From: an uncultured Clostridium sp.
GTDB taxonomy: Bacteria > Bacillota > Clostridia > TANB77 > CAG-508
Assembly: GCA_946495905.1 (NCBI GenBank)
Contig: CAMMEP010000015.1
Location: 1-25,203 of the forward strand
Length of the DNA: 25,203 nt
Direction of reading: 5' to 3'
The stretch's first letter is position 1. Every line of letters starts with the position of its first letter. Under the pieces are notes generated by a model that did not search any database, was not told the origin of the DNA, and saw nothing but the letters and a program-made list of their open reading frames with translations. Positions 1-5,530 of this stretch are shown here, piece after piece. Made by a program: the position numbers and the translations under genes.

Positions 1-68
1 AACTTTTCATAAATTAATTTTACAGGGTGATCATATCACAAGTTATTCATAATTTGGAGCCAGAATAC

Positions 69-97
69 TTGACAGACGGGCGGGTTTATGGTAAAAT
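69..97 (+). promoter_or_regulatory. sigma-A promoter of rplU
   Basis: TTGACA (69-74) and TAAAAT (92-97) are separated by 17 bases, a near-consensus vegetative promoter. Transcription would start near 104, just at the beginning of the structured L21 leader. Confidence 0.85.
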
Positions 98-100
98 TAT

Positions 101-175
101 TACTCGTAAGCCGCCTGAGTCGGGCAACTAAATGTTAGGTAAACTAACTGCCTTGTATTTTATGCTTAGCGAGTA
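101..175 (+). ncRNA. L21 ribosomal protein leader RNA
   Basis: A closing stem joins TACTCG-TAAG (101-110) with CTTA-G-CGAGTA (165-175), with one bulged G. Inside it lies a perfect hairpin, GTTAG (134-138) and CTAAC (144-148) around a GTAAA loop, next to a GC-rich segment (111-125) that can form a short CCG/CGG helix. The position between promoter and rplU SD matches the L21 leader described in Firmicutes, where L21 is thought to repress its own mRNA. The stems are seen directly; the autoregulatory role is family knowledge. Confidence 0.75.
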
Positions 176-201
176 TACATATAAGAGGAGGTGTACATAT
201 A

Positions 202-636
202 ATGTACGCAATAATTGAAAGCTGTGGAAAGCAATACAAAGTAGCAGAAGGAGATGTAGTATTCTTCGAAAAATTAGATGTAGAAGAAGGTAAAAAAGTT
301 ACATTCGATAATGTAGTTTTAGTATCTGATGACAAAAAAGTAGAAGTAGGAGCTCCTTATGTAAAAGGTGTTAAAGTTGAGGGAAAAGTAGTTTCTCATG
401 GAAAAGGAAAGAAAATTTTAGTGTATAAATACAAAGCTAAAAAGAACTACAGAAGAACTCAAGGACATAGACAACCATATACAAAGGTTGAAATTACAAA
501 AATAAAAACAGCTGCTGAAAAAGCGGAAGCTAAGACAGAAGCAAAAACAACTGCTAAAGCAGAAACAAAACCAGCAGAAAAGAAAACAGCTACAAAGACA
601 GCTACAACAGCAAAAAAAGAAACTGTTAAAGAATAA
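202..636 (+). CDS. rplU: 50S ribosomal protein L21, with C-terminal extension
   Basis: Large-subunit protein L21, which binds 23S rRNA. The start MYAIIESCGKQYKVAEGD is typical, and the conserved KYKAKKNYRRTQGHRQPYT stretch occupies about residues 75-93. The family is usually about 103 residues; this protein has 144. The last 42 or so residues form a low-complexity Lys/Ala/Thr/Glu tail that is probably disordered. An AGAGGAGGTG ribosome binding site (184-193) sits 8 bases before the ATG. It is the first gene of the rplU-rpmA unit and is preceded by the L21 leader. No prp (ysxB) gene follows, unlike the usual Firmicutes order rplU-prp-rpmA. Confidence 0.97.
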   Translation: MYAIIESCGKQYKVAEGDVVFFEKLDVEEGKKVTFDNVVLVSDDKKVEVGAPYVKGVKVEGKVVSHGKGKKILVYKYKAKKNYRRTQGHRQPYTKVEITKIKTAAEKAEAKTEAKTTAKAETKPAEKKTATKTATTAKKETVKE

Positions 637-764
637 TTTTGTAGAAAAATTGTTAATAAAGTAAAGTACAATATTAAAAAAGGTATAAATATTTTATTAA
701 TTCATAGAAGAAAAATAGAGAAAAGTAAAAATAAAAAATCAGAAACCGAAGGGAGTTGAGATAA

Positions 765-1037
765 ATGGCTCATAAAAAAGGTCAAGGTAGTGTTAAGAAC
801 GGTAGAGATAGTGAATCAAAACGTTTAGGTCTTAAAAGAGCAGATGGACAAATCGTTCCAGCTGGTAACATCTTAGTAAGACAAAGAGGCACAAAATTTC
901 ATCCAGGAACAAATGTTGGCATTGGTAGTGATGATACTCTATATGCTAAAATAACTGGAAGAGTTAAATTCGAGAGATTAGGAAGAGACAAAAAACAAGT
1001 TAGCGTTTATCCAGTAGAGGAAACAGCTAATAAATAA
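765..1037 (+). CDS. rpmA: 50S ribosomal protein L27
   Basis: Large-subunit protein L27, whose N-terminus reaches the peptidyl-transferase centre. It begins directly with MAHKKGQGSVKNGRDSESKR, the mature form. Most Firmicutes carry a roughly 9-residue N-terminal extension that the protease Prp removes. Here none is possible: an in-frame TAA (762-764) abuts the ATG. The GGGAG ribosome binding site (751-755) is well placed. The gene is 128 bases after rplU with no other gene in the gap, and a strong terminator follows at 1095-1137. At 90 residues the length is normal for an unextended L27. Confidence 0.97.
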   Translation: MAHKKGQGSVKNGRDSESKRLGLKRADGQIVPAGNILVRQRGTKFHPGTNVGIGSDDTLYAKITGRVKFERLGRDKKQVSVYPVEETANK

Positions 1038-1094
1038 GAAAGACGATACTGAAATATCAAGGAAAAGGTCGATTTTTCTATACAATAAAAATAG

Positions 1095-1137
1095 AAAAAC
1101 TTGAACAAAAAGTAAACAATTTTGTTCAAGTTTTTTT
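1095..1137. terminator. intrinsic terminator, rplU-rpmA (bidirectional)
   Basis: AAAAACTTGAACAAAA (1095-1110) pairs perfectly with the 3' arm (1120-1135) around a 9-base loop, and the arm runs on in T to 1137. The A-run on the left makes it usable from the minus strand too, where the XRE pseudogene ends at 1153. Confidence 0.9.
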
Positions 1138-1152
1138 GTGGTTTAATAACTA

Positions 1153-1419
1153 TCAAGAAATTTTAAATTTTTCTGTCATAGGACCAAGTAGGTCTGTTAT
1201 ATCAATTCCAAGTGCTACAGATAATGCACAAATCTCATAATCTCTAACAGTTCTTTGATTATTTTCAATACGATGTAAACTAGTTACTGGAATATTAACA
1301 CCAAGCAATAACAATTTAGAAGATAGAGCCTAAAGAGAAATACTTTTTTCTTTTCGCTTTTGTCTTAAAATGGGACCAATAATGTTAAGATTATCTTCAT
1401 ATTTACCACAATTTTTCAT
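1153..1419 (-). pseudogene. XRE-family HTH regulator with in-frame amber stop
   Basis: The minus strand encodes 88 residues starting MKNCGKYEDNLNIIGPILRQ and ending in TGA. It has the shape of a lambda-repressor-like HTH: RQKRKEKSISL, then ALSSKL, then the recognition part ending LHRIENNQRTVRDYEICALS, then ALGIDITDLLG. Codon 30 is TAG (1330-1332), where the family normally has Gln (SLQALSSKL), so a CAG to TAG change explains it. No ORF over 60 residues survives. AAAGGA (1434-1439) lies upstream of the ATG at rather wide spacing. The gene is divergent from the pseudopilin-like gene at 1630 and may once have regulated it. Confidence 0.8.
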
Positions 1420-1529
1420 TAAAAAAGTTCAATCCTTTCTATGGTTGTATTAGCAAAATGTGTTTTTGATAGCAAATTCCTAAATTTTAACTATTGCAAT
1501 AAATTATATCGATAATCTAAAAAATGTTA

Positions 1530-1564
1530 TTGACACCAGTGTGAAAAAAATGATACCATATGGT
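1530..1564 (+). promoter_or_regulatory. promoter and palindromic putative operator of the pseudopilin-like gene
   Basis: TTGACA (1530-1535) is followed after 18 bases by TACCAT (1554-1559). A perfect 10-base palindrome, ACCATATGGT (1555-1564), overlaps this -10, as an operator would. The divergent XRE gene is the natural candidate binder. The promoter is moderate and the operator role is inference. Confidence 0.5.
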
Positions 1565-1629
1565 TTAGAAAGTAGTATAAAAATACAAAAATTACAAAAG
1601 ATATAGTATAAAAAATAGGAGGGAATCAG

Positions 1630-2937
1630 ATGAAGAAAGAAAAAGTATTAGCAAGATATTTAGAAAAAGGAAAGAATAAGGAGAGAGGTATCACATTAGT
1701 AGCACTTGTTATAACCATTATTATTTTAATAATTTTAGCTACAGTAACTATAAACTTTGCATTTGGAAATAATGGATTAATACAAAGAGCAGAAGATGCA
1801 AGAGACTATTATGCAAATGATACATCATATACAGACGAATCCATAACCAATGTAGAAAGTTATTTAGACGAAATAATAAATGGAGTAGGAAGCGGAAGTG
1901 GTGGTTCTGGTGAAGATGGAATACCAGAAATACCAATGTCAGAAGCAAAAGGACAAGACGACGGATTTACAGAAAAAACGATAGTAGTGGATAATCAAAA
2001 CAATAAAATAGTAGTGCCAGAAGGATTTAAAATAGCAGATGATTCAGGAGATACCGTGCAGTAAGGAATCGTAATAGAGGACGTTTCAGCTTCAGATGAC
2101 CCAGCAGTGCAAGGAAGTCAATATGTGTGGATACCAGTAGGAAGTTTTGTAAATGATGTTGGAGAGACAAAAGAAGTAACATTAGGAAGATATACATTTG
2201 CAGATGATGAAAATGGAACACCTACATTAGTGCAAGATGCAGCAAATTATACAGACCAATCGGATGATGTTGTAATTGATTCGTGTTATAAAGAATTAAT
2301 AGATTATCGAGAAGGAGTAGTAAGTAAGGGACTTGATGGAGAAAATGCCACAGCAAAAGATTTAGCAGGATTCTTAAATAGTGCAAAAAATAATGGAGGA
2401 TATTATATAGGAAGATATGAAGCTAGTTTTGCAAGTGGAAGTAGTACAGCGGATTATAAAGCAGCATCAAAAATTTCAAATGGATATTCAGAAGATAGTA
2501 TGATATATAGTACTGGTACTTTGTGGAATTATGTCACACAACCGGAAGCATCAAAGATAGCAATTAATACTTATGCAGGAAGTAACAGTGTAGCAAGTGA
2601 TTTAATAAATAGCTATGCATGGGATACTGCAATCGTGTATATACAACAGGCTGGAAATACAAATTATGCAAATCAAGATGGCTATTTGATTAATAGTAGT
2701 TTAGCAAATACAGGAGAAAATGGAGATGAAGTATGTAAAATAAATGATATAGCTTCAAATATACAGGAATGGACAACAGAATACTCTAGTTACACGTATA
2801 GCAGTAATGCTTTTCCTTGCATGAGTAGGGGAGGTTGTTACAAAATTAGCGGTACTTACACGGATATTCGTAGCCTCAGCTACGCGACTGGTAGCAACAA
2901 CGGCATCGGTTTCCGCCTCAGCTTGTACGTCAAGTAA
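1630..2937 (+). pseudogene. pseudopilin-like N-terminus with FGE/C-type-lectin-like domain, split by in-frame TAA
   Basis: One reading frame of 435 codons is interrupted only by TAA at 2062-2064 (codon 145); the second part has an ATG at 2107 but no clear SD there. Residues 1-20 end in KERG, followed by a hydrophobic helix (21-43) of the class III/pseudopilin type found on many clostridial surface proteins, without the usual Glu at +5. A Gly/Ser linker lies near 90. The C-terminal region carries YYIGRYEASF, IQEWTTE, SRGGCY and a final GFRLSLY, the signature of formylglycine-generating-enzyme-like folds, which are used here for binding rather than catalysis. AGGAGGG (1617-1623) precedes the ATG. 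The last 21 codons are far more GC-rich than the rest. The TAA could be a real inactivation or a read error. Confidence 0.75.
2872..2934 (+). other. putative DGR-type variable region (3' end of the FGE-like gene)
   Basis: In these 21 codons, 36 of 63 bases are G or C (57 percent) and 15 codons end in C, in a gene whose other codons end mostly in A or T. Many are of the form NNC (AGC, CTC, TAC, AAC), as expected if AAC codons of a template repeat were diversified at adenines. The position at the extreme C-terminus of a lectin-fold protein fits DGR targets. No reverse transcriptase or template repeat is in the window, so this is an inference from composition and position. Confidence 0.45.
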
Positions 2938-2964
2938 AAAAATAATGGAAAATGCAAATAATAA

Positions 2965-3008
2965 AAAAATCATGTAAAATGTTAAACGAATAGCATTACA
3001 TGATTTTT
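2965..3008 (+). terminator. terminator-like hairpin after the FGE-like gene
   Basis: AAAAATCATGTAA (2965-2977) pairs with the arm around 2994-3008 (CATTACATGATTTTT), closing a loop of about 12 bases with a small internal irregularity. A T-run follows. It lies 28 bases after the stop codon. Confidence 0.75.
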
Positions 3009-3030
3009 CTTGCTTTTTTCCAGCATTTTC

Positions 3031-3059
3031 TTGCTAGTAGCTACATAAAATGATATAAT
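3031..3059 (+). promoter_or_regulatory. extended -10 promoter of the P-loop/Asp23 gene
   Basis: TTGCTA (3031-3036), 17 bases, then TATAAT (3054-3059) preceded by TGA (3051-3053), giving the extended TGnTATAAT motif. Confidence 0.75.
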
Positions 3060-3128
3060 CGTATAGGAGAAGTAAAAATAGATACCTTTTTTGCTTAGAG
3101 TAAAATTTGCTCAAATGGAGGAAATAGA

Positions 3129-3971
3129 ATGAATTTAGAAAAAACAACAAAAGTATATGCTTTTGTAGGACCATCTGGAACAGGAAAAAGTTATAGAGCG
3201 CAATTAGTTGCAAATGAAAACAATATACATTATATTATAGATGATGGGCTTTTAATACATGATAATGATGTAGTAGCAGGAAATTCTGCAAAAAAAGCGC
3301 CGACAAAGATAGAAACCGTAAAAAAAGCAATTTTTATTGATAAAAAAGATAGAGATGAAATGCGAATTGCTTTAAAGAAAATAAAACCAGAATCAATTTT
3401 GATTTTGGGAACTTCAGATGGAATGGTAGAAAAAATAACAGATAATCTAGGATTGTCACATCCAGAAAAAACAATATATATTAATGAAGTAGCAACAGAA
3501 ACAGAAATGGAAACTGCAAAACGAATTCGTACTACGGAAGGAAAACATGTTATTCCAGTTCCAACTTTTGAAATAAAAAGAGATTTTGCAGGATATATTT
3601 TGGACCCACTTCAAATATTTAAGTATCGAAGAAATGATACTCCGTATATTTCCGAAAAATCAATTATAAGACCTACTTTTAGTTATTTGGGAAAATTTAC
3701 AATATCGGATACTGTATTTCGACAAATAACAGAATATGTAGCCAAAAAAACAGAAGGAATTCACAGGGTATCTAAGGTAAGAGTAGAAAATACAGTAGGA
3801 GCTACAAATATTTATGTGGAAGTTTATGTGATTTTTGGGTATAATATAGTAGATGTGTTAAGAAACTTTAAACAAAAAGTAAAAAAAGAAATTGAAAGAT
3901 TAACCACCATGAATGTACAAGAAGTCTCAGTAATGGCAAAGGGAATACATATGCCAGAAGAAAATAAATAA
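3129..3971 (+). CDS. P-loop nucleotide-binding protein fused to an Asp23/Gls24 domain
   Basis: The N-terminal half begins with a Walker A motif, GPSGTGKS (residues 14-21), and continues as a kinase/ATPase-like domain with an ILILGTSDGM strand. Residues from about 190 to 275 (FTISDTVFRQITEYVAKKTE to VQEVSVMAKGI) form an Asp23/Gls24 (DUF322) domain, known from small cell-envelope stress proteins of Firmicutes. The 280-residue length is the sum of both. It has no signal peptide or membrane helix, so a cytoplasmic protein is expected. AATGGAGG (3114-3121) is the ribosome binding site. The Cmk-PlsC gene follows after 82 bases on the same strand. The substrate and role of the P-loop part are unknown. 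Confidence 0.8.
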   Translation: MNLEKTTKVYAFVGPSGTGKSYRAQLVANENNIHYIIDDGLLIHDNDVVAGNSAKKAPTKIETVKKAIFIDKKDRDEMRIALKKIKPESILILGTSDGMVEKITDNLGLSHPEKTIYINEVATETEMETAKRIRTTEGKHVIPVPTFEIKRDFAGYILDPLQIFKYRRNDTPYISEKSIIRPTFSYLGKFTISDTVFRQITEYVAKKTEGIHRVSKVRVENTVGATNIYVEVYVIFGYNIVDVLRNFKQKVKKEIERLTTMNVQEVSVMAKGIHMPEENK

Positions 3972-4013
3972 AAAGTGTATACAAAAATCAAAATAGTAAT
4001 AAAAATTTAGAAG

Positions 4014-4056
4014 AAAGGAGCGTATGGTTATTACATAATCATACAAGAAAAAAATG
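4014..4056 (+). promoter_or_regulatory. split translation start: SD, hairpin spacer and start codon of cmk-plsC
   Basis: The only good SD, AAAGGAG (4014-4020), is 33 bases from the ATG at 4054. Between them GTATGGTTA (4022-4030) and TAATCATAC (4036-4044) form a 9-bp stem with a TTACA loop, including one G-U pair. Folding it out leaves an effective spacing of about 10 bases. The alternative reading is a 4-codon upstream ORF (ATG 4024, TAA 4036) with that SD, in frame with cmk. The hairpin is seen; its effect is inferred. Confidence 0.5.
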
Positions 4057-5349
4057 TCATTTATAGTAGCAATTGATGGACCAGCAGGGACTGGAAAAGG
4101 AACAGTAACCAAGATTTTGGCTAAAAAATTTAATTTAATTAATATAGATACAGGAGCAATGTATCGATGTGTAACATTGGACATGCTAAATAAAAATGTT
4201 AAGCTAGAAGAATTAGATAAGATAAAAGAAATTTTAGAAACAATTCAAATAGAAATGAAAAAAGACGGAGATAAAGACTTAGTTTTCTTAAATGGAGAAG
4301 ATGTTACTGAAAAAATAAGAAGTAAAGAAGTATCTAGCTTAGTATCACAAGTTTCTAGTATAAAAGAAGTACGCTTTAGTATGGTAGGACTTCAAAGAAA
4401 AATGGCAGAAGGAAAAGAAGTTATCATGGAAGGAAGAGATATTGGCACCTATGTATTTCCAGCTGCAGATGTAAAAATCTATTTGGATGCAGACCTAGAG
4501 GAAAGAGCAAAAAGAAGATTTAAACAAAATAAAGAAAAAGGAATTAATATGCCTTATGTAGAAGTGCTAGAAAATATTAAAATGCGAGATGAAAACGATA
4601 AAGCAAAAGAAATAGGAGCTTTAAAGCTTGCTCATGATGCAGAGGTAGTAGATACTACAAGTATGAGTATTAATCAAGTAGTTCGAGAAATAAGTAGTAT
4701 TATTGCAAAAAAGAAAAAAGAAATAAAATTACAATCAAAAATATATAAACCACGTAAAGAAAATGCTTGGAAAAGATTTGTAAGAAAAGTAGTAAAAATA
4801 ATACTTAGTACAGCTTATCGAATTGCCTATCGTGTAAAAATTACAGGAGATGTTCCAAAAGAAGGTGCATATATTTTATGTTGTAACCATATCAATTATT
4901 TAGACGCTGCTGCAATTGTACTATTTAATAAGAGAAAAGTAAATTTTGTAGCAAAGGAAGATTTATTTACTCATGGTATATTAATGTGGCTTGGTCATTT
5001 ATTTGATGCGATTCCGATCAAAAGAGATATGCAAGATATAGAAGCTATGAAAAGATTCTTAAAAGTATTAAAAAATGGAGAACTTCTTGGTATATTCCCA
5101 GAAGGAACACGTAAAGGAATGGAAAAGAACATGAAAGCAAAAAATGGAGCAGCATATATGGCAATTAAGTCAAACGTAAAAGTAATACCAATAGGAATTC
5201 ATGGAACATTTAAACCATTTAGTAAAGTGTATTTGAATTATGGAGAACCAATTGATTTAAGTGAATATAAGAACCAAAAAGATAAATTAGATGAGGCAAC
5301 AGAGTTAATTATGGAACAAATCGTTATGTTGACAAAAAAAGAGGATTAG
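4054..5349 (+). CDS. cmk-plsC: fused cytidylate kinase / 1-acyl-glycerol-3-phosphate acyltransferase
   Basis: Residues 1 to about 215 are cytidylate kinase (CMP/dCMP phosphorylation): P-loop GPAGTGKGT at 9-17, DTGAMYR, and EGRDIGTYVFPAA near 129-141. After a basic linker (about 218-245), residues 250-431 are a PlsC-type acyltransferase making phosphatidic acid at the membrane, with NHINYLD (catalytic His279 and Asp284) and FPEGTR near 348-353. In many clostridia cmk and plsC are adjacent separate genes, so this is a natural gene fusion with both active sites intact. It follows the P-loop/Asp23 gene. The start at 4054 is set by MSFIVAIDGPAGTGK; an in-frame TAA at 4036 excludes a longer N-terminus. 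Confidence 0.93.
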   Translation: MSFIVAIDGPAGTGKGTVTKILAKKFNLINIDTGAMYRCVTLDMLNKNVKLEELDKIKEILETIQIEMKKDGDKDLVFLNGEDVTEKIRSKEVSSLVSQVSSIKEVRFSMVGLQRKMAEGKEVIMEGRDIGTYVFPAADVKIYLDADLEERAKRRFKQNKEKGINMPYVEVLENIKMRDENDKAKEIGALKLAHDAEVVDTTSMSINQVVREISSIIAKKKKEIKLQSKIYKPRKENAWKRFVRKVVKIILSTAYRIAYRVKITGDVPKEGAYILCCNHINYLDAAAIVLFNKRKVNFVAKEDLFTHGILMWLGHLFDAIPIKRDMQDIEAMKRFLKVLKNGELLGIFPEGTRKGMEKNMKAKNGAAYMAIKSNVKVIPIGIHGTFKPFSKVYLNYGEPIDLSEYKNQKDKLDEATELIMEQIVMLTKKED

Positions 5350-5357
5350 AGTATAAT
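5329..5357 (+). promoter_or_regulatory. consensus promoter for typA inside the cmk-plsC 3' end
   Basis: TTGACA (5329-5334) and TATAAT (5352-5357) with a 17-base spacer. The -35 lies in the last codons of cmk-plsC. Transcription would begin near 5364 and give typA a leader of about 165 bases that contains repeat element A. Confidence 0.75.
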
Positions 5358-5397
5358 AGAAGGTGGATTAATTCACAAAAAAACAGGTTAATATAGG

Positions 5398-5476
5398 GGT
5401 AGATTATATATTTTTTATTTTTATTTCTGGTCCCCACCTTAAGACTTCAATAAAAAGAAAAAATATATAATCTACC
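5398..5476. repeat. palindromic repeat element A (short form)
   Basis: Arms of 26 bases (5398-5423 and 5451-5476) are inverted repeats with a single mismatch. They begin GGTAGATTATATATTTTTT and enclose a 27-base loop with the family core GGTCCCCACCTTAAG. Elements B (9272-9451) and C (16159-16366) share core and arm layout. It lies in the probable typA 5' leader. Confidence 0.8.
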
Positions 5477-5530
5477 TTATAATATGTAAAAATTAAAAAA
5501 TAAAATCATAAAAGAATAGGGGTAATAAAA

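Noticed and set aside
1..68. A gene or regulatory element before the rplU promoter
   Set aside because: No ORF with an SD and no clear hairpin is visible in these bases.
1330..2064. Stop-codon reassignment (TAG and TAA read as sense)
   Set aside because: Intact genes in the window end normally in TAA, TAG (for example typA, cmk-plsC, ppaC) or TGA-type stops; only two neighbouring, probably decayed genes have internal stops.
5398..5476. CRISPR-like or integron attC interpretation of elements A, B and C
   Set aside because: The copies are dispersed, not in arrays with spacers, and lack the RYYYAAC/GTTRRRY boundary pairs of attC sites.
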